A stretch of 64,000 nt of DNA from Sphingosinicella soli (lineage in GTDB: Bacteria > Pseudomonadota > Alphaproteobacteria > Sphingomonadales > Sphingomonadaceae): assembly GCF_014199685.1 (NCBI RefSeq), contig NZ_JACHNZ010000003.1, forward strand, positions 1 through 64,000. The letters run 5' to 3'. Position 1 is the stretch's first letter. Every line of letters starts with the position of its first letter. Shown here one piece after another: positions 25,586 through 35,112 of this stretch. A model generated the notes under the pieces. The model saw only the letters and a list, made by a program, of their open reading frames with translations. It had not been told where the DNA came from and did not search any database. A program made the translations under genes and the position numbers.

Positions 25586-27037
25586 TTAGTTGCCGCGCTT
25601 GCGGCCCGTCTGTTGCCAGCGTCCGGGATTGACGATCACCCCACCCCGATCGTCGAAGCGCAGCACGGTCGGATATCGGCCGGGCACAACAAAATCGCCG
25701 GCTTCCGTCCGCAACAGCTCGACGGGCGCCTCCTTCGGAATACCGAAAACCTTGCGCGCGCCGGTGGCCTTGCCGAAAAGCTTGTCCTGATCCACCGTAA
25801 GTTCGAGTTCGGCCAAAGCGCTGAAGGTGTATCGGCCCGTAAGCCTGCGCAGGGTGGCTTTGTCGGCGGGGTGGCGATCCGGCGTTTCCGACGCTGCAGC
25901 GGGTTGGGGTGGCACGGCGCTGAGAATCGCGTCCCACATCACTTCAGAAGCCATTGTTCCGATATCGATCGATGCGATGCGCTTATCCTCCGGCGGCGTA
26001 TATTCGGCCGTTGAAACCGCATAGAGCACGTCCCCGTCGAACTCGGTCTGGAAGGGCTGAATACCCCGCGCCATCGAGGTGTGAACCTGGATCGCCAGTC
26101 TCTGCAGTTCCGAGGGTTCCATTTTCTGGTTCACGACGATGAGGCTGATCGTCGTATTCTTCTTTTCCCCGGATGCTGGACCTTCGGCCATGCTCGAAGA
26201 CGCGTCCATGGGCTGACCCTGCCACCCCGGCTTGCCGCTCGCCGGTGCGCCCGCCAGAATGTGCTGGGTCTTGAGTCCCTCAAGCCACGTTGTGTCCGGG
26301 TAGCAGGCCACGGCGCGACCGTCACGATCGGTGACGATACCAAGCGCGTTGACGACGGTGAAGGCCGCGATCTTCAGCTCACCGGTCTGCCGGAAGGCAC
26401 CGCCTTGCCCTGAGTGCGCATTGCAGCCGAAGATGCTGCCGCTGATCGCGGATCGGCCCGCGCCGTATGCCCCTCTGGGGAAAACACCGGGCGTGGCTGC
26501 TTTAAGTGCAGCCTGCGCGAGTCGCTTATCCGGGTAAATCTCGTTCAGTCGTCGTCCGCCGAAATCATAGATGATCGACCCCACGGTCAGCCCGATATTG
26601 TCCCAGTTCCCCCCGCGATAGCCCTCGTCCTTCAGCGCCGTGTTGACCGCTGTCACCGCTTCGAGGCCGTACCAGGAGCCGCCGGAGAAGACGACGGCAT
26701 CCAGTTCAGGGAACGGATAACCGATCTTTAGATATTCGGTATTCACGGTGCCGGGCCCGCCGCCCCGAACATCGACCGCCGCGAAAACGCGCCGATCGAA
26801 CCGGAAAACGGTAAGCCCGGTCGGACCATCCTCATATTGACCGGTGCCGATTCTGAGGGCTGGCCAGTCGAAGCGGAGTGCCGCGGGCGATCCGTAGCCA
26901 TCATTTATGGTGAGCTTCAGCGCATCCTGCGCCGGAGACTGGGCCGCGAGCGGAGCGCCCGTAAGAGCCAATGCGATGGCCGCCGCTGCCGCGGCCACCA
27001 TTCCGCGCGTTCTCGCCTGTCCCATTTTTGTCTCCAT
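25586..27037 (-). CDS. S58/P1-family Ntn-type aminopeptidase or NylC-like hydrolase, exported
   Basis: A 483-residue precursor with signal peptide (residues 1 to about 33, ending GAPLAAQ). The S58 (DmpA/NylC) fold is shown by [12 protein letters not shown] at 86-97 and [14 protein letters not shown] at 115-128. The self-cleavage site is probably Asn294/Thr295 in [12 protein letters not shown], giving an N-terminal Thr nucleophile, with Asp334 and Asp336 in the [10 protein letters not shown] loop. An Asn/Thr site is like NylC nylon hydrolase, whereas DmpA uses Gly/Ser. The last 100 residues look like an extra beta-barrel domain absent from NylC. The start could also be the ATG at 27025. It probably cleaves peptides or omega-amino-acid oligomers in the periplasm. 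Confidence 0.8.
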   Translation of the reverse strand: METKMGQARTRGMVAAAAAAIALALTGAPLAAQSPAQDALKLTINDGYGSPAALRFDWPALRIGTGQYEDGPTGLTVFRFDRRVFAAVDVRGGGPGTVNTEYLKIGYPFPELDAVVFSGGSWYGLEAVTAVNTALKDEGYRGGNWDNIGLTVGSIIYDFGGRRLNEIYPDKRLAQAALKAATPGVFPRGAYGAGRSAISGSIFGCNAHSGQGGAFRQTGELKIAAFTVVNALGIVTDRDGRAVACYPDTTWLEGLKTQHILAGAPASGKPGWQGQPMDASSSMAEGPASGEKKNTTISLIVVNQKMEPSELQRLAIQVHTSMARGIQPFQTEFDGDVLYAVSTAEYTPPEDKRIASIDIGTMASEVMWDAILSAVPPQPAAASETPDRHPADKATLRRLTGRYTFSALAELELTVDQDKLFGKATGARKVFGIPKEAPVELLRTEAGDFVVPGRYPTVLRFDDRGGVIVNPGRWQQTGRKRGN

Positions 27038-27161
27038 CCCGATACCTTCGGGCCAGAATTGCGATGTCTGCCGCAAAAGCGAAGATGCAAATGCGAAAGC
27101 AGGTGTTGCCATAAACGCACCGCCTCAGGCGCGCCAGTCAGCTTCACAGACGCAACGCCTG

Positions 27162-27500
27162 ATGCGTCAATGGCAGCACAGCGATTCTGGAAGGAACGAG
27201 CATTTGGGGAAGGCCAGGCAGCGTTTGCACGCGGGCGTTCTGCGCATTCACCGCCGGCTCAGCCTCGCAGCCGTGTTGTTTTGGCTAGCGCAAGCTCTTT
27301 CAGGGGTTTTGATCGTCTTCCATTGGGAGGTCGAAGACGCATTGATCGCCGCCGTTCATCGGAACACCGATCCGCCGGCGATCGAAAGCCGCCTTGGAGA
27401 GTTGCCGGGACGGCTTGCTGTGGCTGCCACAGGGTTTTGGCTTCTGACGATTTTCATGCTGGGCCTCACCCTGTGGGTCAGGCGCAGAGGGGCGCGGTGA
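27162..27500 (+). CDS. Minimal PepSY-type two-helix membrane protein
   Basis: A 112-residue protein. RIHRRLSLAAVLFWLAQALS followed by GVLIVFHWEVEDAL is the first transmembrane helix and start of a PepSY_TM protein. The end, GFWLLTIFMLGLTLWVRRRG, matches the last helix of the same family. PepSY_TM proteins are normally 350-500 residues with three or four helices, so the middle is missing. It may be a natural short form or the product of an in-frame deletion. The family is often found beside TonB receptors and iron uptake. An 89-base gap separates it from the amidohydrolase gene, so they may be co-transcribed. Confidence 0.6.
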   Translation: MRQWQHSDSGRNEHLGKARQRLHAGVLRIHRRLSLAAVLFWLAQALSGVLIVFHWEVEDALIAAVHRNTDPPAIESRLGELPGRLAVAATGFWLLTIFMLGLTLWVRRRGAR

Positions 27501-27588
27501 TATGCGGACACCGCCGCAGGCGCGGTTGGCAGCACCAACCACCGCCGGGCATTTCTAAGGTAAGTTTAAGGGACAAGGGGGAGATCAT

Positions 27589-30500
27589 ATGCCGTACCTT
27601 TCGACTTTACGCGCGATCCGTGGCGCTACGGCCCTCGGCATCATGATGGGCATTCAGGTCAGTACGGCGCAGGGAACGGAAATTCTGACCTCTCCTGCCC
27701 GAGACGTTGCGCTGACGCTCACGGAAGGCACCTGGATGAGCGTCGACGTGAGCCCCGACGGGAAAACCATACTCTTCGATCTGCTCAACGACGTTTACGC
27801 AATGCCGGCCACCGGCGGACAGGCAAAAGCCATTCTCTCGGGTCCGGCCACACAGCGTAGCCCGCAGTTCAGCCCCGATGGTCGCCACATCCTGTTCCTG
27901 AGCGACGAGGACGGTGCGGACAACATCTGGATCGCCGATACCGACGGCCGGAACGCGCGACAGATCAGCCGGGAAACCGTAGCCATGATCACCGCGCCAA
28001 CGTGGGCGCCTGATGGCCGGGCAATCGCAGCAACGAAAACCAGCGCCTCCGTATTCGAGATGCGCACTTCGGAAATCCGCCGCTTCGAAGTCTCCGGCGG
28101 CGGCGACACCGGAATCGTCGAGGCACCCGCCAGCGGCAAGGATATCCAGGAACCGCGCTACGCTCCCGATGGACGTTCGCTTTATTATACGGAGCGGGTC
28201 GGCGGCACGCATTACGTCTACCATAATCCGGGACTTTCGAACTTCGTCATCCGTCGCCGTGATCTGGTTTCCGGCAAAACCAGCGACCTCATTTCCGGGT
28301 TCGGCAGCGCGACAAGCCCGCAGATTTCCCCGGATGGCACCAAGATCGCCTTCATCCGTCGCGTCGGCGCGAAGACCGTGCTGTTTCGCTACGACATCGA
28401 AGCACGCATACAAACTGCGATCTATCAGGATCTCGATCGGGATCTGCAGGCAGATTATCTGGCGCAGGAACATTACTACCCCGCCTTCGACTGGTTCCCC
28501 GACAACATCCATGTCGCGATCGGGGGCAAGGGCAAGCTTTACAAGGTAAACATGCAGACCGGAGCGGCATCCGAGATTCCGTTTCGTCTCACGGCCCGGC
28601 ACCGGATCCACGACGCGCTGCGAACCAGACTCGACCTGGCTCCGAAGCAGGTCGAGGCGAAGATCATTCGTCAGATTTCGCCGTCACCCGATGGCAGAAC
28701 CCTGTTGTTCCGCGCGCTCGGTGCATTGTGGCAACAGGACATGGAAGGCTCCGCCCCACCCCGGCGGCTCACGCAGGGAACCGGCGTCGAAACCAACCCG
28801 GTCTGGGCTGCTGACGGCAGATCGATCGCCTATGTCGACTGGAATGACGAGACCGGGAGCACGCTGCGGGTGCGCGATGCCCGCGGCGGACGCGAACGCG
28901 TGATCGCAAGCAGCCGGGGCATCATCGGAGAGCCCGTTTTCTCGAACAACGGCAAGAGCATCGCCTATCGCATTCTCGATCCGGACAGCGCGATGGGCGG
29001 CGCAAGCGATGCTGCCGGCCTCTATGTTGTCGATATGAACGGCACCAAACCGCGTTTCCTCGCAAAAGCGTCCGGTGTCGCCCGCTTTTCACCCGATGAT
29101 TCCCGTGTCTATTTCATGGGAACGCCGGACTATGCTGCGAAACGCGCGGTGAACCTGCGCAGCATAGCGGTCGCTGATGGCCAAACGCGAGACCACGCGT
29201 ATGCGGAAACTGCGGATACCGGCGATTTTACGCTCAGTCCCGACCTCAAATGGATCGCCTTCAAGGAAGAGCAGGAACTTCATGTCATGCCCTTCCCCAC
29301 CGCCGGCGAGACGGCCGCGAAGATAAGTGCAAGGGGCAATTCATCCGCGCGAAAGCTGACGCGATCGGGCGGCTTCGACATGGCGTGGAGCGCTGATTCG
29401 CGGCAACTTTACTGGGTTCTTGGACCGAACCTCTTCAGCACCTCGCCCGATGACGCAGGGACAGTGGGCACGGCCACGCGAAAGATTGCAATCACTGCCA
29501 CCGCCGACCAACCATCGGGAGTCATCGCCTTCACCAACGCGCGCATCCTCCCAATGAGCGGCGGCGACACCGTGATCCCACGCGGCACCGTGGTGGTCGA
29601 AGGTAATCGCATCAAATCGGTGGGTGCGGAAAGCCGCGTTCAAATTCCGGCCAATGCCAAGACCATCGACCTCGCGGGCCGAACGCTCATGCCCGGTCTG
29701 TTCGACGCGCATGGCCATATAGACTGCTGCTATGGCACCGGCGTCATGCCGCAGAAGCATCCTACCCGCTACGCGGCGCTTGCCTACGGCGTCACCACGA
29801 ACTTCGATCCCTATGCGAACGAGCTTTCAAGCTACGAAACGGGCGAAATGACGATCGCGGGAAAGATGGTCGGCCCGCGCTGGATCACGACCGGCAACGT
29901 GATCTACGGCCGCGCCGGAAAACCCGACCGCGTGTTCAATCAGATCCGGAGTCTGGAGGATGCCCGCGCTATCACGAGGCGCAAGGCGGCGATCACGGAC
30001 GGCGCGATACTCAAGAGCTACAAGTTGACGACCCGCGCACAGAAACAATGGCTCCTCGAGGCTGCCGCCGAAACCGGACAGATGGTGGATGCCGAAGGCG
30101 CCGGCCACTTCTACGACAACGTCAGCATGATCCTCGACGGTTATACCAACCTTGAACATAATCTGCCCGTCGCGACCTATTACGACGATCTTCTGCAGCT
30201 CTTCAAAAATTCGCAGATGTCCATGACGCCGACGCTCATCGTCACGTTCGGCGAACTTTTCGGGGAGAACTATATCTATCAGCATCAGGAACCATGGAAG
30301 GAATCGAAGGTCCGCACCTTCATCCCCGGTGTCAATAACGCCTATAACCCGGTGTCCGGCCCCTCCGATGCTCCTCTATATGTTCGCGCCATGCAATCGA
30401 TCCATCAGGCCGACGCGCTTTACGACGTCGGCTTCCGATCCGTAGGACGCTCGATCAAACGGCTGGATGATGCGGGCGTCACGGTCAATGTCGGTTCGCA

Positions 30501-30870
30501 CGGACAATCCTCTGGAATCGCCATTCACTGGGAGATGCAACTGCTTGCCGAAGGCGGAATGACGCAGATGCGCATTCTCCGCGCCGCGACAATCAACGGC
30601 GCTAAAACATTCGGGCTCGACCATCAGCTTGGCTCGATCGAGCCAGGCAAACTTGCCGATCTGATTGTCCTCGATCGCGACCCGCTCGTCGACATCAAGA
30701 ACACGAACAGCGTGCGCTACACCATGGTCAATGGCCGGCTCTATGATTCCGAAACGATGAACGAGATTGGCAACCATCCGCGTGAACGCAGCAGGTTCTT
30801 CTGGGAATTGACAGATCAGAACGGGATCGACTGGAATCCGGCATGGGGAGAGGTGGGCCGTGAACGCTAG
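27589..30870 (+). CDS. Secreted TolB-propeller / amidohydrolase fusion protein
   Basis: A 1093-residue protein. An N-terminal signal peptide (about 1-29) precedes a long beta-propeller with repeated WD40-like PD40 motifs (SPDGKTILFDLL, SPDGRHILFLSDEDG, APDGRAIAATK) to about residue 630. From about 645 a metal-dependent amidohydrolase domain follows, with DAHGHID (706-712), a possible carboxylated Lys near 807 (ILKSYKL), His in NLEHN (near 855) and GSHGQ (near 969), and a TINGAKTFGLDHQLGS end. Propeller-amidohydrolase proteins are thought to be periplasmic peptide or cyclic-amide hydrolases, but few are characterised. The long propeller may gate substrate as in prolyl oligopeptidases. No partner gene follows. 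Confidence 0.85.
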   Translation: MPYLSTLRAIRGATALGIMMGIQVSTAQGTEILTSPARDVALTLTEGTWMSVDVSPDGKTILFDLLNDVYAMPATGGQAKAILSGPATQRSPQFSPDGRHILFLSDEDGADNIWIADTDGRNARQISRETVAMITAPTWAPDGRAIAATKTSASVFEMRTSEIRRFEVSGGGDTGIVEAPASGKDIQEPRYAPDGRSLYYTERVGGTHYVYHNPGLSNFVIRRRDLVSGKTSDLISGFGSATSPQISPDGTKIAFIRRVGAKTVLFRYDIEARIQTAIYQDLDRDLQADYLAQEHYYPAFDWFPDNIHVAIGGKGKLYKVNMQTGAASEIPFRLTARHRIHDALRTRLDLAPKQVEAKIIRQISPSPDGRTLLFRALGALWQQDMEGSAPPRRLTQGTGVETNPVWAADGRSIAYVDWNDETGSTLRVRDARGGRERVIASSRGIIGEPVFSNNGKSIAYRILDPDSAMGGASDAAGLYVVDMNGTKPRFLAKASGVARFSPDDSRVYFMGTPDYAAKRAVNLRSIAVADGQTRDHAYAETADTGDFTLSPDLKWIAFKEEQELHVMPFPTAGETAAKISARGNSSARKLTRSGGFDMAWSADSRQLYWVLGPNLFSTSPDDAGTVGTATRKIAITATADQPSGVIAFTNARILPMSGGDTVIPRGTVVVEGNRIKSVGAESRVQIPANAKTIDLAGRTLMPGLFDAHGHIDCCYGTGVMPQKHPTRYAALAYGVTTNFDPYANELSSYETGEMTIAGKMVGPRWITTGNVIYGRAGKPDRVFNQIRSLEDARAITRRKAAITDGAILKSYKLTTRAQKQWLLEAAAETGQMVDAEGAGHFYDNVSMILDGYTNLEHNLPVATYYDDLLQLFKNSQMSMTPTLIVTFGELFGENYIYQHQEPWKESKVRTFIPGVNNAYNPVSGPSDAPLYVRAMQSIHQADALYDVGFRSVGRSIKRLDDAGVTVNVGSHGQSSGIAIHWEMQLLAEGGMTQMRILRAATINGAKTFGLDHQLGSIEPGKLADLIVLDRDPLVDIKNTNSVRYTMVNGRLYDSETMNEIGNHPRERSRFFWELTDQNGIDWNPAWGEVGRER

Positions 30871-31014
30871 ACTAAGCACCTGAGACAGGCCGACATCTTC
30901 GGGGATACGCTGCATGCTGAAGAGGGCAGTGAGGAGAAGCCATCCATGCAGGGCGACACTTGATCCGGCTCAAGCTGGGGAGGCTGTGAAAACCGGCTTG
31001 CCAGTAGTCCCGCG

Positions 31015-32301
31015 TCAACTCGCGCGATTCAGACGGATGCGCGCGGAGTTCCGCCATGCGATCGTAGCGACCGCGAGTGTCGTCATCGCCAGCATCAGAA
31101 AGAACGTCGGGATCGAGCCGCCCACAGCGAACAGGAAGCCCGCAAGCAGCGCAACCAGCACGACCGCAGCGGCGTTGGCCAGATTGTTGGCGGCAACGCT
31201 TCGAGCCCGCCGTTCAGGATCGCCGACCGTCTGCAGGACGGCAAACAGCGGTACCGCGAACGCGCCCGCCGCGAGGGATATGCCGAACAGATCGAACAGG
31301 ATGCGCCAGGAGTTGCCATCCGTCAGAAATTCGGACGCGCCAACGAGCCTGGACGGAGCGGGCAGTCCGCTCGTCACAAGCCAAAGGTCGAAGGTGAAGA
31401 GGCTTAGGAATGCGGCGGAGAACGGCACATATCGCGCCGAAACGCGGCCTTTGAGAAGGTTGCTCACCCCTATCGCACCCGCCGCGAGGCCCAGGGTGAA
31501 GGCCGCAAGGAAGATCGCCCCGACAGTCTCGGTAGCACCGACGACGTTCGCCACCAGCGAGGGGAACTGGCTGGTGAAGCCTGCACCGAGCGCGTAGAAC
31601 CATGAGATGCCGAGGATAGCGCCGAGCAGCACCCGATCCTCCATGGCGGACCTGACCAGATCGATCATTCCGGCTGCCAGGTTCCGCCTCATGGGCAGAT
31701 CGGGGTGCACCGGCGGCGCCGGCGGTATCGCGCACGCCGCAAGGAAAGCGCCGATTGCGAGCAGCACCAGGATCACGGCAGTAGCCGCATTGGGGAGCAA
31801 AGCTGCCGCTACCTGACCGGAAACGGTGGCGAGGAAGCTCGCCGCCTGCATCAGGCCTGTGCCGGCAAGCAGTTCGCGTTCATCGAGGTGCTGCGGGAGG
31901 ATCGAATATTTCAACGGGCCGAAGAAAACGGCCCGCATGCCGGTCCCGAAGACCGCCGCCAGCATCAGCGGCAGCGAGCTCAGCATGATCGCGACCGCCG
32001 CGAACATCATCAGGCCGACATCGACAGCGCGCAGGATCTGCGCGAGCCGCGCCTTGTCCATTCGCTCCGCGAGTTCCCCCGCGAGCGATGAGAACACGAA
32101 ATAGGGAAGGACAGAAAGTCCCCCCGCAACGACGGCCCATGTCCCGGCCATCGCGGCATTGCCGGGGAGTATTTCGAAGGCAATCACGAACAGCATCGCG
32201 GTTCGATACAGGTTGTCGTTGAACGAGTTCACCGCCTGCGTCACGAAAAGGGGCCCGAAGCGTCTTGTACTCAGGAGGCCAAAGCCGGAACCGGCCACCA
32301 C
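31015..32301 (-). CDS. MFS transporter, lysophospholipid-flippase (LplT)-like
   Basis: A 428-residue, 12-helix major facilitator protein. The N-terminal block FGPLFVTQAVNSFNDNLYRT is the hallmark of the LplT group, which in other bacteria flips lysophospholipids for re-acylation and may be fused to an acyltransferase. No acyltransferase domain or neighbour is present here. The start is uncertain: GTG at 32301 or 32298 with GGAGCGCAGGGG upstream is preferred to a TTG at 32358. It converges on the amidohydrolase gene and has no obvious operon partner. Confidence 0.8.
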   Translation of the reverse strand: MVAGSGFGLLSTRRFGPLFVTQAVNSFNDNLYRTAMLFVIAFEILPGNAAMAGTWAVVAGGLSVLPYFVFSSLAGELAERMDKARLAQILRAVDVGLMMFAAVAIMLSSLPLMLAAVFGTGMRAVFFGPLKYSILPQHLDERELLAGTGLMQAASFLATVSGQVAAALLPNAATAVILVLLAIGAFLAACAIPPAPPVHPDLPMRRNLAAGMIDLVRSAMEDRVLLGAILGISWFYALGAGFTSQFPSLVANVVGATETVGAIFLAAFTLGLAAGAIGVSNLLKGRVSARYVPFSAAFLSLFTFDLWLVTSGLPAPSRLVGASEFLTDGNSWRILFDLFGISLAAGAFAVPLFAVLQTVGDPERRARSVAANNLANAAAVVLVALLAGFLFAVGGSIPTFFLMLAMTTLAVATIAWRNSARIRLNRAS

Positions 32302-32863
32302 GGAATGGCCCCTGCGCTCCGAGCGGTTCGAATCGACGATTCTCCCAGCGGTTTTCAAGACGCGGCGGACTTTTTTGCGAGCTTATCCATTGCCATACTG
32401 ATCAACACGGTCGCAGCCGGCCGAAATCGTACCCCATTGCGTGGCGCTTCGACACTCGGATTGAGGGCACGGCGCTCAGCCAAGCGGCCACCGAACTCGA
32501 CCAACATCTCGACCGTGCGAGGGGCAGCCTTAGACGCGTTCGGTCCCGTGATCACCTGCCATTTCCCCGCGGATGCGTCGGTCCAGACAGGAACGACCGA
32601 TCCTTCCGACAACCTATACAGGGTTCGCGCTCTGTTCAAGCAAATCGGCGAGCGTACCGAAGGCGTGTTGGCCCCGGAGCTTGCAAAGGTTTCGGCGATC
32701 CTGAGCATCGTTGGGAGGCAGGCGGAGGGCTTCCCAAGGCGATCACTCCGCCATTCCCGGACGCGATCGTCCGACCCTGCGTCGTCCCTCTGCTGCGCAA
32801 CGCGATGGACTTCGTCTCCTGGACGGACCGCAAGGGCCTGGGTGACGGCGCTCACCCGCCGCG
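32302..32863. other. Interval without a supported gene
   Basis: About 560 bases upstream of the LplT-like gene. Open frames exist on both strands (for example 32355-32855 minus, 32305-32970 plus), but neither resembles a known family, and both overlap other genes or signals. The promoter of the transporter should lie in the left part. Confidence 0.4.
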
Positions 32864-32900
32864 GGCTTTATGGGCGAAAAGCCCTTCCGCTCATAAAGCC
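32864..32900 (-). terminator. Hairpin after katE, with adjacent palindrome
   Basis: GGCTTTATG (32864-32872) and CATAAAGCC (32892-32900) form a perfect 9-bp stem whose loop contains a second GGC/GCC pair. It lies 30 bases beyond the katE stop. A perfect 12-base palindrome CTCTATATAGAG sits between at 32914-32925. The hairpin is a plausible terminator without a good T-tract; the palindrome's role is unknown. Confidence 0.5.
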
Positions 32901-32930
32901 GGGTCAGCCATCCCTCTATATAGAGCGCCC

Positions 32931-35042
32931 TTATGCGAGCATGCGCACCTTGGGCTCTCGGTCCCAATAGCGGGTTTTGGCAGCCTCGACGAAGCCTGCG
33001 AGGTCTACGACACCCTCATCCGGCTCAACCCCTGCCTTTTCGAGCAGAGGAGCGCTCTCAGGTGTATGCCCGATCGCTTTGAGGTGCCCGAACGCGTCCA
33101 TCACAAACTGGATTGCAGCAGCCTCGCCCAGCAGTGTTTTACAGCCCTCTTTGGAAAGGACGAGCGCAACCGCATCGACCATCACCGAAGGGCAGCCGGC
33201 GAGTTGCGCATCCGCCTTGCGTATGGACCCGTCGGCAAGCGTCGCGCCCCCGACCTTGGGCGCGATCAACACTGCGCGTGCGCCGGCCGAATCGATCGCT
33301 TTCAAGAGCTTGTCGAGTGCCTTGGCGTCCGAGCCATCGGCGATCAATACGCCAACCGATCGGCCTGCCAGAGTATCCAGATCAAGCGGGCCGTTGATGA
33401 TTCTCACCGCGGGAGAGGGGTCGAAATCCTGAACGGGCACTGCTGAAGGCGAAGCTTTCGGCAGCGGCATGGCAAGTCCCTCGGCGACACGTTTCGCAAG
33501 GTCCGGATCCACGTTCAAAAGGTTGGCAAGTACCCGTATCCGCACATGCTCCAATCCGACCTTGGACAGCTCGAAAACCAGCGCCGACGCAAGATGTGCC
33601 TGCTCCGCCGGATGCAATGAACGAAAGAACATCCGTGCCTGACTGTAGTGGTCGGCGAAGCTTTCGGCACGGATACGCAGTTTTCCGCCCTGCTCTTCTG
33701 CCACGTCACGACCGATCGCCGTCTCGAAACCGGTGACGGGACATTCGCGGGGGCCGGTCTCCTCGCCTGCCTCGCCTAGACTATTGGGTTCATAGTTGGC
33801 GCGGCCTTTCGGCGTCAGCATCTGCATGTGACCGTCCCGCTGAAAATTCATGACCGGGCACTTCGGCGCATTGATGGGAATCTGGTGGAAATTGGTCGAA
33901 CCCAGCCGCTTCAGCTGTGTATCGAGATACGAGAACAGTCGCCCTTGCAGCAGCGGATCGTTGGTGAAATCGATACCCGGCACGATATTCGCGGGGCAAT
34001 AAGCGACCTGCTCGGTCTCCGCGAAGAAGTTGTCGGGGTTGCGATCCAGCACCATTCGGCCGATCGGCCTGATCGGAAGCACTTCTTCGGGTATGATTTT
34101 GGTGGGATCGAGCACATCATAAGGGAGGCTGTCCGCGAATTTCTCGTCGAAGGCTTGGATGCCAAGCTCCCATTCGGGGAAATCACCGCGTTCAATAGCC
34201 TCGAAAAGGTCGCGCCTCTGGAAGTCAGGATCGGCACCCGCGATTTTCACGGCCTCATCCCAAAGCGTGGATGCCAGGCCGAGTTTCGGCTTCCAGTGAA
34301 ATTTGACGAAAGTGGATTTTCCCTTCGCGTTCACCATCTGGAAGGTATGGATGCCGAAGCCCTCAATGTTGCGGAGGGTGCGCGGAATCGTGCGGTCGGA
34401 CATCGCCCACATGATCATATGCGTCGATTCCGGCATCAGACTGATGAAATCCCAGAATGTATCATGTGCCGAAGCCGCTTGCGGATATCCGCGATCGGCT
34501 TCCATCTTTACCGAATGAATGAGGTCCGGGAACTTGATCGCATCTTGAATGAAGAAAACCGGAATATTATTGCCGACAAGATCCCAGTTACCGTCTTTCG
34601 TATAAAATTTTACGGCAAAGCCGCGCACATCGCGAGGTGTATCGACCGATCCTGCACCACCCGCCACGGTGGAAAAGCGCGTGAAGAGCGGCGTGCGCTC
34701 GCCGGGCCGCTGGAAAATATCGGCTGAGGTAAGCTCGGCAAGGCTCTCGTAAACCTCGAAAAACCCATGCGCCGCAGAGCCGCGCGCATGAACGATGCGT
34801 TCCGGAATGCGTTCGTGATCGAAGTGGAAGATCTTTTCTCGCAGCACAAAGTCTTCAAGCAGCACGGGACCGCGCGCGCCTGCCTTGAGCTGATTCTGGT
34901 TATCCGAAACACGGATGCCCTGATTGGTGGTAAGATGGCCTTCCGCATCATGAGGCCCGCTCTTCGGCACCTGCTGGTGCGTCTCGCCGCCTTTGCCCGG
35001 CCGCGTTTCAAAGCCCGTCGTTTTCGAGTCTACCTTCGGCAT
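32931..35042 (-). CDS. katE: Large-subunit (clade 2) catalase HPII
   Basis: A 703-residue haem catalase. Distal His85 is in [18 protein letters not shown], the Asn is in [13 protein letters not shown], and the proximal Tyr is in the [14 protein letters not shown] block. The C-terminal 150 residues (from [20 protein letters not shown]) form the flavodoxin-like domain that distinguishes 75-kDa HPII enzymes from small catalases. The ATG at 35042 is chosen because GGGGAG precedes it at 8 bases; the frame remains open upstream without homology. It destroys hydrogen peroxide in the cytosol, usually in stationary phase or stress. The adjacent flavoprotein at 35113 would make peroxide if it is an oxidase. 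Confidence 0.96.
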   Translation of the reverse strand: MPKVDSKTTGFETRPGKGGETHQQVPKSGPHDAEGHLTTNQGIRVSDNQNQLKAGARGPVLLEDFVLREKIFHFDHERIPERIVHARGSAAHGFFEVYESLAELTSADIFQRPGERTPLFTRFSTVAGGAGSVDTPRDVRGFAVKFYTKDGNWDLVGNNIPVFFIQDAIKFPDLIHSVKMEADRGYPQAASAHDTFWDFISLMPESTHMIMWAMSDRTIPRTLRNIEGFGIHTFQMVNAKGKSTFVKFHWKPKLGLASTLWDEAVKIAGADPDFQRRDLFEAIERGDFPEWELGIQAFDEKFADSLPYDVLDPTKIIPEEVLPIRPIGRMVLDRNPDNFFAETEQVAYCPANIVPGIDFTNDPLLQGRLFSYLDTQLKRLGSTNFHQIPINAPKCPVMNFQRDGHMQMLTPKGRANYEPNSLGEAGEETGPRECPVTGFETAIGRDVAEEQGGKLRIRAESFADHYSQARMFFRSLHPAEQAHLASALVFELSKVGLEHVRIRVLANLLNVDPDLAKRVAEGLAMPLPKASPSAVPVQDFDPSPAVRIINGPLDLDTLAGRSVGVLIADGSDAKALDKLLKAIDSAGARAVLIAPKVGGATLADGSIRKADAQLAGCPSVMVDAVALVLSKEGCKTLLGEAAAIQFVMDAFGHLKAIGHTPESAPLLEKAGVEPDEGVVDLAGFVEAAKTRYWDREPKVRMLA

Positions 35043-35112
35043 GATTCGTCTCCCCATGTTCGCATGCAACTCCAACGGCGGCGGACGCTCGATGTTCCGA
35101 AGCGCCGTCGCG

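Noticed and set aside
25586-27037. Assignment of the S58 protein as an ordinary DmpA D-aminopeptidase
   Set aside because: The processing site is Asn/Thr rather than Gly/Ser, and the acidic pair matches NylC spacing, so a simple DmpA label would mislead.
32305-33446. Plus-strand frames of 221 and 393 codons near the katE end
   Set aside because: They run antisense into katE or the LplT-like gene and resemble nothing; kept only as an interval note.
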